From CALHVX01 sp964640725 (GTDB lineage Bacteria > Pseudomonadota > Gammaproteobacteria > Pseudomonadales > Azotimanducaceae), in assembly GCA_964640725.1 (NCBI GenBank), contig CAZXIJ010000034.1, positions 1-34,232 of the forward strand: DNA of 34,232 nucleotides, in the 5' to 3' direction. A model generated the notes under the pieces. That model made no database searches, had not been told where the DNA came from, and saw only the letters and a program-made list of their open reading frames with translations. Shown here piece after piece: positions 23,252 to 31,219 of the stretch. Position 1 is the stretch's first letter, and each line of letters starts with the position of its first letter. A program made the translations under genes and the position numbers.

Positions 23252-24328
23252 CTAAGGTTCCTGCTTGATGGAGTCCATTTGCTCGGCAAAGCTGCGCCTC
23301 AGGCGCCCCACAAAGGGCACGCCGGTGTTGGCGTAGCGGACGAAGGGATCTCGCTGCGGGTCTTCGTTCCACTCGTACTCCGTGGAACTGGCGATCATTC
23401 TCGCCGCCTCGACCCCAAAGAAACGCGCGATGACAGCCAGACTCATGTCGATGCCGGCAGAGACGCCGGAAGACGTCAGGAATCGCCCGGACTCCACCCA
23501 GCGCGCTTCCTTCTGCCAGTCGGCCGGGCCCTGCGCGACGAGATAGTCAAAGAACACCTTGTTGCCAGTGGCTTCGACCCCTTTCAGGAGCCCGGCTTTC
23601 GCATACAGCGCTGAGCCCGTGCAGACCGAGGTGGCGACAGCAACCTGCGGCACGATGCGCTGCAGAAATTCGATCATGGCGGGGTTGTCGACCTCCGTGA
23701 GCGTGCCGATGCCGCCGGGCACCATCAGGACGTCCAGTTCCGGTGCGTTGCTGAAGTCATAGCTGGCCTGGAGCCGTGGTGCCAGGGCCGCAGGATAGCT
23801 GGTGGTGGTGATCACGACCGGACCAGCCCGCTCTGCGATTAAATGCACGCGAATGTTGTCCGCCCCGGCATTCATCCACATTTCCAGGGGCCCGAAAACG
23901 TCCAGCGGCTCGGCGCCGTCGTACAGCACCACGCCGATGTCGAGCGGCGGTTCCCAGTGATCGGCTACGGCGTCGTTCTGTCGCGCTATGGTGAACGGAA
24001 CGCTGCCCCTGGCGTCGCCCACCTGCCAGGTCAGCTGGTAGGTGCCATCGGGCATGTCGCCAGTCGCCATGCCCATCAGATCCTGTTCGCCCATGGTATG
24101 GACGCCCTCTATGATCCGGCGTTGGCCCTCACCGACGATAGCGAGCGAGTAGCTTTGGTTGGCGGGGAGCCGGTCGAACCACAGGCGCACGCTGCGCGGT
24201 GGTTCCGCCAATGTGTCCTTGGCCGCTGGGCTGCTCTGCTGTAACTCCAGCGCGGCGACCGGGCCGGTCGCAGCGAACAGCAAGATGGCAAGGAAGACCC
24301 TTGCGTTGCGGTGGCGTTGGAATCTCAC
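23252..24328 (-). CDS. Exported CopC-like/DJ-1-PfpI fusion protein
   Basis: A 358-residue protein in two domains. After a signal peptide (about 1-26, VFLAILLFAATGPVAA), residues 28-115 look like a CopC/YcnJ-type beta-sandwich: SSPAAKDTLAEPPRSVRLWFD, then LPANQSYSLAIVGEG and DGTYQLTWQV. Residues 128-350 form a DJ-1/PfpI domain: IGVVLYDGAEPLDVFGPLEMW, LMVPGGIGT, the nucleophile-elbow Cys236 in TSVCTGSALYAKAGLL, and FLTSSGVSAGIDMSLAVI. This resembles isonitrile hydratase and GlxA-type sensor domains. The His metal ligands of true CopC are not evident, so copper binding is unproven. The start GTG 24328 gives the signal peptide. An upstream start at 24391 would overlap the previous gene by 38 bp. 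Confidence 0.83.
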   Translation of the reverse strand: MRFQRHRNARVFLAILLFAATGPVAALELQQSSPAAKDTLAEPPRSVRLWFDRLPANQSYSLAIVGEGQRRIIEGVHTMGEQDLMGMATGDMPDGTYQLTWQVGDARGSVPFTIARQNDAVADHWEPPLDIGVVLYDGAEPLDVFGPLEMWMNAGADNIRVHLIAERAGPVVITTTSYPAALAPRLQASYDFSNAPELDVLMVPGGIGTLTEVDNPAMIEFLQRIVPQVAVATSVCTGSALYAKAGLLKGVEATGNKVFFDYLVAQGPADWQKEARWVESGRFLTSSGVSAGIDMSLAVIARFFGVEAARMIASSTEYEWNEDPQRDPFVRYANTGVPFVGRLRRSFAEQMDSIKQEP

Positions 24329-24353
24329 GGGCGGCCGCGCAGCTGTCGAGCCG

Positions 24354-24821
24354 TCACTGTCCTTGCAACAGCTCGTCCAGGTACTCAGCACTCTCCAGCT
24401 CGATGGCCGTCAGCGCATCCAGCGCGTCCTCGTGTTCCGGGAACGCCGCCTTCAGATTCTGCCAGGCCAGGGAGCCCTGCTTTTCGGCCTCTGCCTGGAT
24501 GTACATCTGGTCGAACGGCTCGTGGCCCTCAAACACCTCGTAGTACGTGGATTTGGCCGCCGGAATCATCGCGTCGACCAGGGCGCGGTCTTCGTCGCTG
24601 GGCGGGAAGAGGGCCTCAACGCGGTTCGCGATGTCATCTTCCCGGGCGGCGCAGGCCAGCAGTCCGTCCCGGTGTGCTGGCACGTCGTTGGCCCAGCCGC
24701 GGTAACGGTCGGCCGCTGTGCGCTCCAGGCTGGAGAGCAGATAGGGGTAGGCAGAGCGCGGCACGCCGTCCAGGTGCGCGCGTAACAGGTCGCCGAAAAT
24801 CGGCACAGTGATCGTGGCCAT
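24354..24821 (-). CDS. Uncharacterised 155-residue protein
   Basis: I do not recognise this family. The 155-residue protein is acidic and mostly helical: PIFGDLLRAHLDGVPRSAYP, then RTAADRYRGWANDVPAHRDGLLACAAREDDIANRVEALF, FEGHEPFDQMYIQAE, and a C-terminal DALDALTAIELESAEYLDELL. It has no signal peptide or membrane segment, and only one Cys. GGGAG sits just before ATG 24821. It follows putP by 92 bp and precedes the CopC-like/DJ-1 gene by 25 bp on the same strand, so it may be co-transcribed. An N-terminal extension in the longer frame to 25094 lies within putP and has no codon support. Confidence 0.85.
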   Translation of the reverse strand: MATITVPIFGDLLRAHLDGVPRSAYPYLLSSLERTAADRYRGWANDVPAHRDGLLACAAREDDIANRVEALFPPSDEDRALVDAMIPAAKSTYYEVFEGHEPFDQMYIQAEAEKQGSLAWQNLKAAFPEHEDALDALTAIELESAEYLDELLQGQ

Positions 24822-24913
24822 GGCTGTCTCCCGCAAATGTGCCTTGAGGATACCCCACCCGCGCGAATTTCTCGTCGGGCTCGCCGGCGCCTGGGCCCGC
24901 AGCCCGACTTGGG

Positions 24914-26407
24914 TCAGATCGCGCCGATCCGGCGGGTCAGGGCCACGACTCGCTTGTGCCGGGCCCGAATGACCTCCGGCGGACGGCGGGTTAGCAGGCT
25001 GACCCCGATTGTCGTTGCCAGGGCGACCAGAAAGCCGGGCACGATTTCGTACAGCCAGGTCGACAGCGAGCTGCCGTCGGCGGTCACCGGCCAATACACC
25101 CAGGCAAGGACCGTCGCAGCGCCGGCCAGCATGCCCGCCAGCGCGCCGGCAGCGGTGAGCCGGGCCCAGAACAGGCTCAGCAGCACCAGAGGCCCAAAGG
25201 CGGCGCCGAAGCCGGCCCAGGCGTTGCTGACCAGCGACAAAATCGAGGCGTTCTGGTCCAGCGCGAGGCCCCCGGCAATGGCCGCGACGAGCAGGACGCT
25301 GCCGCGACCCACGGCCACGAGCTCCCGCTCCGATGCGGACCTTCGCACAAACGTGCGGTAGAAGTCTTCGGTCAGCGAGCTGGAGGACACCAGCAGCTGG
25401 GAGGAAATGGTCGACATGATCGCAGCCAGGATCGCCGCGAGCAGAAATCCTGCCACCAGCGGATGGAACAGCACCTGCGCCAGCACGATGAAGATGGTTT
25501 CCGGCTCTTCGAAATCGCTGGGATTGGCCAGCTGCCAGGCGAGACCCGTGAACCCGGTCGCCACCGCGCCCGCGATTGCGATGACCATCCAGCTCATGCC
25601 GATCCAGCGCGCGCTCACCATGTCTGCGGCGGAGCGAATCGCCATGAAGCGTACGATGATGTGGGGCTGGCCAAAGTATCCGAGGCCCCAGGCCAGCGCC
25701 GAGATCAACCCGAGGGTGGTGGTGCCTTTCAACAGGCTCGCGAATTCCGGCCGCTGCTCGGTGACGATGGCCAGCGTTGCGCCGGGGCCGCCAAGCGTGT
25801 CCATGGTCGCGAGCGGCACCAGGACCAGCGCCAGGAACATGATGCAGCCCTGAACAAAGTCGGTGAGGCTGACAGCGAGGAAGCCGCCAATCACCGTGTA
25901 GACGACGACCACGCCGGCGGTGAGCAGCACGCCGGTGCTGTAGCCGGCGCCGAACGCGCTTTCAAACAGCTTGCCGCCGGCAACCAGCCCGGAGGAGGTG
26001 TAGAGCGTAAAGAAGATCACGATGATGACCGATGCTGCGATCCGAAGCGCCGGGGCACCGCCGGCAAAGCGATCGGCGAAGAAGTCCGGCAGGGTCAATG
26101 CGTCGTTTGCGACCTCGGTGTAGATGCGCAGCCGAGGCGCGACCAGCAGGTAGTTGAGGTATGCGCCAATGCACAGACCGATGGCAATCCAGGCAGCAGA
26201 CAAGCCCGACAGGTACACCGCGCCAGGCAGGCCCATCAGCATCCAGCCGCTCATGTCGGAGGCGCCCGCGGAAAGGGCGCCGATCGCAGGATGCAGTGAA
26301 CGCCCGCCCAGCATGTATTCCGAGAGGTTGGCGGTGGAACTGCGATAGCCGTAAAGGCCGATGGCCAGCATCAACAGGAAATACAGGCCCAGGCTGAAGT
26401 AGATCAA
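24914..26407 (-). CDS. putP: Sodium/proline symporter
   Basis: A 497-residue solute:sodium symporter with about 13 membrane helices. Long identities to E. coli PutP are visible: EYMLGGRSLHPAIGALSAGASDMSGW, LMGLPGAVYLSG and a TM region with VYTVIGGFLAVSLTDFVQG. LTLPDFFADRF and the GYFGQPHIIVRFMAIRS motif are also typical. It should import L-proline with Na+ across the inner membrane, as a nutrient or osmolyte. The start is TTG 26407, which gives an N-terminus matching the first PutP helix; no ATG or Shine-Dalgarno is available nearby. No putA gene is in this window. It is the first gene of a minus-strand run and is divergent from the NYN gene. Confidence 0.95.
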   Translation of the reverse strand: MIYFSLGLYFLLMLAIGLYGYRSSTANLSEYMLGGRSLHPAIGALSAGASDMSGWMLMGLPGAVYLSGLSAAWIAIGLCIGAYLNYLLVAPRLRIYTEVANDALTLPDFFADRFAGGAPALRIAASVIIVIFFTLYTSSGLVAGGKLFESAFGAGYSTGVLLTAGVVVVYTVIGGFLAVSLTDFVQGCIMFLALVLVPLATMDTLGGPGATLAIVTEQRPEFASLLKGTTTLGLISALAWGLGYFGQPHIIVRFMAIRSAADMVSARWIGMSWMVIAIAGAVATGFTGLAWQLANPSDFEEPETIFIVLAQVLFHPLVAGFLLAAILAAIMSTISSQLLVSSSSLTEDFYRTFVRRSASERELVAVGRGSVLLVAAIAGGLALDQNASILSLVSNAWAGFGAAFGPLVLLSLFWARLTAAGALAGMLAGAATVLAWVYWPVTADGSSLSTWLYEIVPGFLVALATTIGVSLLTRRPPEVIRARHKRVVALTRRIGAI

Positions 26408-26560
26408 AACGTGCTGAACCGCAGGTGTCGCAGCGGCTCAGTATGCCTGCTTGCGGTTGCCGCGGGCAGACCTTTTGGCCGATGTGGCTTCCTGGGCCGG
26501 GCTGCTGGACAATGGCGGCCAATGGGTCGCTCATCCGCGGCGACCGGCACAAGGAACGCC

Positions 26561-27379
26561 ATGTCCAGCACCGCGAACGATAACAACCTGGCCCTGTTCT
26601 GTGACTTCGAAAACGTCGCGCTGGGGGTTCGGGACGACAAGCTGCCGAAACTCGACATCGGCGTGATTCTCGAGCGTCTGCTGGTCAAAGGCAACGTGGT
26701 CGTTAAAAAGGCTTACTGCGACTGGCAGCGGTACAAAGAGTACAAGCCCGCTATGCACGAGGCCGCCTTCGAGCTGATCGAGATCCCGCACACGCGCCAG
26801 TCCGGCAAAAACTCCGCCGACATCCGCATGGTCGTGGATGCCCTGGACCTGTGCTACACCAAAGACCATATCGATACCTTTGTCATCATCAGCGGCGACT
26901 CGGATTTCTCTCCCCTGGTCAGCAAGTTGCGCGAGAACGCCAAGCTGGTGATCGGCGTCGGTATACGCAGCAGCACTTCGGATCTGCTGATGAGCAACTG
27001 CGACGAGTTTCTGTTCTACGACGATCTGGTGAAAGCGCAGAAGTCCAAGCGCACGCGCAAGAAGTCAACGCGCAAGAAGTCGAGTGGCGATAAGACGGCC
27101 AAGGCGCAGACCGAGCCAGCAGAAAGCGATGGGCTGGCGGAAGGGCTGGAGCTGGTGCTGGAGACCGCCGAGGCCCTGATATCTGAGCGCGGCGACGCCG
27201 TGTGGGGATCGATGGTCAAACAGACCCTCAAGCGCCGCCGACCGGGTTTTAACGAAACTGCCTATGGGTTCAGCTCTTTCAATGAGCTGCTAGAGGACGC
27301 AGCTGACCGAGGCCTGCTGCGCATGGAAGCGGACGAGCGGTCTGGCGGCTATGTGATCCGGTCTGTTGACCGGGGATAG
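26561..27379 (+). CDS. NYN (LabA/DUF88) RNase-like protein with C-terminal OST-HTH/LOTUS domain
   Basis: A 272-residue protein. The NYN/PIN-like nuclease domain (about 8-158) has the acidic positions of the family: FCDFENV (Asp15, Glu17), SADIRMVVD (Asp87) and IISGDSDFSPLV (Asp113, Asp115), with VGVGIRSSTSDLL and CDEFLFYDDL. A basic linker follows, with near-repeats RTRKKS/TRKKSS (164-175). The C-terminal domain (about 192-268) matches OST-HTH/LOTUS: AEALISERGDAVWGSMVKQTLKRRRPGFNETAYGFSSFNELL. NYN proteins are predicted Mg2+-dependent RNases, and LOTUS domains bind RNA such as G-quadruplexes. AAGGA precedes ATG 26561. It is divergent from putP. Confidence 0.94.
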   Translation: MSSTANDNNLALFCDFENVALGVRDDKLPKLDIGVILERLLVKGNVVVKKAYCDWQRYKEYKPAMHEAAFELIEIPHTRQSGKNSADIRMVVDALDLCYTKDHIDTFVIISGDSDFSPLVSKLRENAKLVIGVGIRSSTSDLLMSNCDEFLFYDDLVKAQKSKRTRKKSTRKKSSGDKTAKAQTEPAESDGLAEGLELVLETAEALISERGDAVWGSMVKQTLKRRRPGFNETAYGFSSFNELLEDAADRGLLRMEADERSGGYVIRSVDRG

Positions 27380-27413
27380 CAGCGACATTCGCGGAGCAGG
27401 CGCCAGAATTGTC

Positions 27414-27454
27414 TCGGCGCCCGGCGCCCGGCGCCCGGCGCCTAGCGCGGCGCC
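27414..27454. repeat. CCGGCGC heptanucleotide tandem repeat with GGCGCC palindromes
   Basis: Three perfect CCGGCGC units (27421-27441) are flanked by a near-copy on each side, TCGGCGC at 27414 and CTAGCGC at 27442. The right near-copy contains the stop codon of the minus-strand exported protein gene. The self-complementary GGCGCC cores can form strong hairpins at the convergent end of the NYN and exported-protein genes. It may serve as a bidirectional terminator; no T-run is present. Confidence 0.6.
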
Positions 27455-28650
27455 AGCAATCGACCGCCGCGGGCGCTAGGAATGATCTCCGTGAAGCGAA
27501 GCGCGAGGCCGGCCGTGCCGTTGCCGTCGAGATCGGCCGGGAAGGGGTAGCCGAAGTCCCACGTGTCGTTCTGATGCAGCTGCCGGAAGCGGATGAGTGC
27601 GGTGTTGGACACGACGCGGTAGCCAGCCAATCGAAGGTCTCCGGCATCGCAGACGCCGTTGCCGTTGAAGTCGGTGACCGTTCGAGGCGCTTTTCTCCTG
27701 CCGATATCGTCCAGGCTCACGACAACCGCCCGAACATTGACGTTGCGATCGTATGCCGCATCGATCTCCGCTCGCGTCATACACTGCGCTGGGCCGCTCT
27801 CGAAGCGAATCAGCTCGCTATCGCCAGGGCAAGCGGGTAGAGCTGTGACGTCCCGGTCAACCAGGGCGATGGGGCTAAACAGCTCGGGCGGCACGTTCGT
27901 ATGCATATGCAAGCTGCTGCGTCCGTCGCCGTTATTCAGGGTTAAGGACACACTGTTGAGAAAGCCAGCCAGGTTGCGGCATTGCCGAGTGGGTGAGCGG
28001 TCGAAGTTGCTGTCGCTGATGATGCCGATACCGACGTTGCTCAGCAAAACCAGCCCTGGCATGCGCCAACTCGGGCCGTATCCGTAGCCATCACTTCTTG
28101 AGCCCGCATCTGGCCCGAAGTACTGCTGTCCGGAGAAACCGATCGGCGCCAGGATTGGGATCGTGGGACCGGTTTCTGAATCTGCGGCGTTGTCAGGCGT
28201 GCCAGGAACGCTAACCCCCGGTGCGAACTCGACATTGCGCTCGTCAATGGGAGCGCTGGGCGCGCCGAATTCCGGACAGGCACCGCCCGCGATCGGCGTC
28301 CTGGACAGGGATTGGCACCCGTCCGGGTCGTTGTACACGATCCGGAACGGCCCTTCATTCGGGCCCGAGCCCGGAATTTGATCCGCGATTTGGCTGGGAT
28401 AGCGGTCTCCGGCGATGGTCTCGATCCCCAGAAACGGTTCCCGGATCGTCATGGTTAGGCTCATAGGCCAACCAGATGCTGCGTAGCTGGCGACCTTGTC
28501 TGATTCAACGCCGTCGAAGCTGAGCGTTAGCGGCCTCTCCCGCGGTGTGATCGTCAGATCTGTTGCGGCGGCTGCGGGGACTGCGGTGCCAAGGGCGGCG
28601 AGCAGCAATGTAACTGGCAGCGATCGGCGGAACTGAAATCCGTGACTCAT
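27442..28650 (-). CDS. Exported protein with dockerin-like calcium loops
   Basis: A 402-residue secreted protein of unknown function. A clear signal peptide (SLPVTLLLAALGTAVPAAAA, about 10-29) is followed by a long beta-rich region without a known enzyme motif. It is rich in Gly, Pro, Ser and Asp and has about six Cys that could form disulfides. Near the C-terminus are two EF-hand-like loops of the dockerin/thrombospondin-3 type: DFNGNGVCDAGD (327-338, DxNxNx6D) and DLDGNGTAG (373-381). GAGG lies about 8 nt before ATG 28650. It is divergent from the TIR protein gene with only 59 bp between the starts. Composition is typical of surface or extracellular proteins of marine proteobacteria; function is not assigned. 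Confidence 0.85.
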   Translation of the reverse strand: MSHGFQFRRSLPVTLLLAALGTAVPAAAATDLTITPRERPLTLSFDGVESDKVASYAASGWPMSLTMTIREPFLGIETIAGDRYPSQIADQIPGSGPNEGPFRIVYNDPDGCQSLSRTPIAGGACPEFGAPSAPIDERNVEFAPGVSVPGTPDNAADSETGPTIPILAPIGFSGQQYFGPDAGSRSDGYGYGPSWRMPGLVLLSNVGIGIISDSNFDRSPTRQCRNLAGFLNSVSLTLNNGDGRSSLHMHTNVPPELFSPIALVDRDVTALPACPGDSELIRFESGPAQCMTRAEIDAAYDRNVNVRAVVVSLDDIGRRKAPRTVTDFNGNGVCDAGDLRLAGYRVVSNTALIRFRQLHQNDTWDFGYPFPADLDGNGTAGLALRFTEIIPSARGGRLLAPR

Positions 28651-28709
28651 AGACTGACCCTCGATTGTTATCATCGACTTTCGTTTAGTAAGTTGGCCTG
28701 TTCCGGTCC

Positions 28710-30686
28710 ATGTATCAGGCGTTCATCAGCTACAGCCACAGCGACGGTTCATTTGCCCGCTGGCTGCATCGTCGGTTGGAACGGTATCGGCTCCCTAAGT
28801 CGATATCTGTCAACTATCCGACGCGAAAGCCATTTGTCCCAGTATTCCGAGATGAGGAGGAACTCGCAACTTCTTCTGATCTGAGCACCAGCATAAGACG
28901 CGCCCTGGACCAAAGTGAGCGTCTGGTCGTGTTGTGCTCAGAACAGGCCGCAGCCTCCCGCTGGGTGAACCAGGAAATCGAATATTTTCAATCACTTGGG
29001 CGCGGCTCAGAGATCTACTGCGTGCTTGTGAGCGGCACTCCGCACGAAGCGTTCCCGCCGGCGCTGCGGGATCAGGAGCCCCTGGCGGCCGATTTTCGGG
29101 AGGACGCTGGCGGCGCCCACGGGCGCCGGGATGCCCTGTTGCGGCTCATGGCGGGCATGTTGTCGCTCGGGCTGGACGACCTTCGGCGCCGCGAAGCACA
29201 GGCGCGGCAGCGGCGGATATTGGCCGTGGGCGCGGTGGCTTCCCTGGTGGCCATTGTCACCACGACTCTTGCGGTGTTTGCGGTGCTCGGCCAGCGGCGC
29301 GCCGAGCAGCAGGCGCGGGTGGCGGAGGAAGTTTCCGGTTTTCTGACCGGTCTGTTTGAGGTGTCTGATCCGGGCATTGCCCAGGGTCGTGAGATCACTC
29401 TGCGAGAGATGCTGGATCGGGGCGCGGACCAGGTCGCCGACCAATTTCAATCTGACCCGCTCGTGGGGGCGCAGCTGGCAGTGACCATGGCGGACGTCTA
29501 CGGCAATCTTCGTGAGACCGATCCCAGTATTGCGCTCTACCGGCGCGCAGCGGACGTCTACGCAGAACGGCCCGGTGCAAGGGTCAGCTACGGGCGGGTT
29601 TTGCGGCGTATGGCGGACCAGCAGCTGGGCGCGGGCGCCCTGGACGAAGCCGAACGCAGCGCCCGTGCGGCGCTTGCTCAACACCGAGGGGATTCGGCAG
29701 CTGTCCGACTTGAGGCTGCGGCAGATCAGGCCCAGCTCGCCAAGATTCTGTTTCAGCAAGGGCAGGACAAGAATGTCGAGCCGCTGTATCAGAGCGCGCT
29801 GCAAACGCGTGAAAGACTGCTAAGTGACGATGACCTGCAGGTCGCCGAGTCCCGTTTGCAGCTTGGCTGGTATTACCTTTCCCGCTTCGATTATCTGGTC
29901 GCCGAGCCGCTGTTACGGTCTGCTTTCGAGGTCCGGCTGGCTCGCCTGGGCGAACGCCACTTCCTGACTCTTGATGCCATGGACAAGTTGGGCGCGCTCT
30001 ATGAGGAAACCGGGCGCCTGTCGAAAGCGCTGACCCTGAGGCAGCGCTCCCTGGAGGCCAAGCAGGCGGTGTTGGATCCGCCGCATCCGCTGCTGGCGGA
30101 GAGTCTGGTCAGTCTCGCTGGCGTGCAGCTGTCCCTGGATGCGCCTGGTCGAGCGCTTGAGCTGGCGCAGCAAGCCGTGTCCATGGCAGAACAGCACTAT
30201 GGCCCCGTGCACAGTGACCTGGCCCGGGGGCTGAATATTCAGGACATGGCCTTGCAGGCATTAGGACGGTTCGACGCTGCCCTGCCGGTTGCCGAGCGCG
30301 TGCTGCATATCTACGAGCAAACCCTGGGCGGTGAACATGAGCTCGTGGGCCAGGCTCTGAACAACCTGGGCGCTCTGCTCGCAGAACAGCTGGGGCACCC
30401 GGAACGCGCCGAGCCGCTGCTCAGACGGGCGGTTCGGGTGTTCGCGACGTTAGACAACGCTCAAGACTGGCAGGCGCTGGCAACCTGGAGCCTTGCCAAT
30501 GCTCTGAGAGAGCAGCAGAAGTACCGCGAGGCGGAGCCCGTGTATCGTTCTGCCATGGCGCTGGTTGACTATGGCGAGCAGATTCGCATGTCCTGGTTTC
30601 CTCCCTATGCAGATCTGGTCGCTGACTTTGAGCGCTCTCAGGCGGGCCTGCAGGCTGCCGCGAAACGTTTGGAGGTGTATCCCTAG
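28710..30686 (+). CDS. TIR domain-TM-TPR protein
   Basis: A 658-residue protein with three parts. Residues 1-150 are a TIR-like domain: MYQAFISYSHSDG, PVFRDEEEL, LDQSERLVVLCSEQAAASRWVNQEIEYF and EIYCVLVSG. Glu89 in the RWVNQEIE motif matches the catalytic Glu of NAD-cleaving TIR domains. A single membrane helix (about 169-194) follows. The remainder (about 225-655) is a TPR array of the kinesin-light-chain type, with repeats such as AEPLLRSAFEVRLARLGERHFLTLDAMDKLGALYEETGR. The TIR domain should be cytoplasmic and the TPRs across the membrane. Similar bacterial architectures exist, but I know of no established function. A role in envelope sensing or defence is inference. Confidence 0.92.
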   Translation: MYQAFISYSHSDGSFARWLHRRLERYRLPKSISVNYPTRKPFVPVFRDEEELATSSDLSTSIRRALDQSERLVVLCSEQAAASRWVNQEIEYFQSLGRGSEIYCVLVSGTPHEAFPPALRDQEPLAADFREDAGGAHGRRDALLRLMAGMLSLGLDDLRRREAQARQRRILAVGAVASLVAIVTTTLAVFAVLGQRRAEQQARVAEEVSGFLTGLFEVSDPGIAQGREITLREMLDRGADQVADQFQSDPLVGAQLAVTMADVYGNLRETDPSIALYRRAADVYAERPGARVSYGRVLRRMADQQLGAGALDEAERSARAALAQHRGDSAAVRLEAAADQAQLAKILFQQGQDKNVEPLYQSALQTRERLLSDDDLQVAESRLQLGWYYLSRFDYLVAEPLLRSAFEVRLARLGERHFLTLDAMDKLGALYEETGRLSKALTLRQRSLEAKQAVLDPPHPLLAESLVSLAGVQLSLDAPGRALELAQQAVSMAEQHYGPVHSDLARGLNIQDMALQALGRFDAALPVAERVLHIYEQTLGGEHELVGQALNNLGALLAEQLGHPERAEPLLRRAVRVFATLDNAQDWQALATWSLANALREQQKYREAEPVYRSAMALVDYGEQIRMSWFPPYADLVADFERSQAGLQAAAKRLEVYP

Positions 30687-31219
30687 GAACGATGTTTATC
30701 AGCTGATCTTTGCGGAAAGAGGGCAACATGGGGAACCGGCCTGCCCAGAGCGACAGCAATGGCGATCGGCACCTCGAACACCAGCGTCAAGGTGGCCAGC
30801 GCCACGCCGCCGTAGCGTGCAATCGTTGTTCCGGGATGATCGGCTGGCAGCCCGAAAAAGAAGAACAGCAGAAACAGCCCGGTCGCGGCGAAACCGCTGA
30901 CTGAGGTCAGCAGAAACTGCGCGCGAGTGTTTTCCTGGGCATCGAAGTTGTACAGGAACGGCGAAGCGATAAAGCCCGGCGCGTAGATTTGCGCTTGCGC
31001 CCAGCGCGCGCCCAGCCAGTGGCCCCACTCGTGCAGCAAAAACGCGCTCAGCACGGTGAGCGCGCCGGCGATCTGTGCGAGTCTGGTTGCCGCGGTGCCC
31101 GAATCGATCGCGAGCGAGCCGAGCCAGGCACTGGCAGTCAGGGCCAGCACCACAGAGTCCCGTACCCCGAATGCACGAAAATCCGAGCTACCTGCCACGA
31201 CGGACGGCCAACCGGCCAT
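30683..31219 (-). CDS. Putative M50-like membrane metalloprotease
   Basis: A 178-residue membrane protein with about four to five hydrophobic helices. The zinc motif HEWGH (His63, Glu64, His67) lies in the helix AFLLHEWGHWLGARW, as in site-2-protease-like M50 peptidases. The usual third ligand (an Asp in an NPDG-like motif) is not obvious; the later helix reads GFAATGLFLLFFFFGLPADHPG. The substrate is unknown. Its start ATG at 31219 shares a CATG with the start of the divergent DUF6122 gene, and its stop shares a CTAG with the TIR gene stop. A GTG about 22 codons downstream (31156 region) is an alternative start that would relieve the head-to-head overlap. Confidence 0.75.
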   Translation of the reverse strand: MAGWPSVVAGSSDFRAFGVRDSVVLALTASAWLGSLAIDSGTAATRLAQIAGALTVLSAFLLHEWGHWLGARWAQAQIYAPGFIASPFLYNFDAQENTRAQFLLTSVSGFAATGLFLLFFFFGLPADHPGTTIARYGGVALATLTLVFEVPIAIAVALGRPVPHVALFPQRSADKHRS

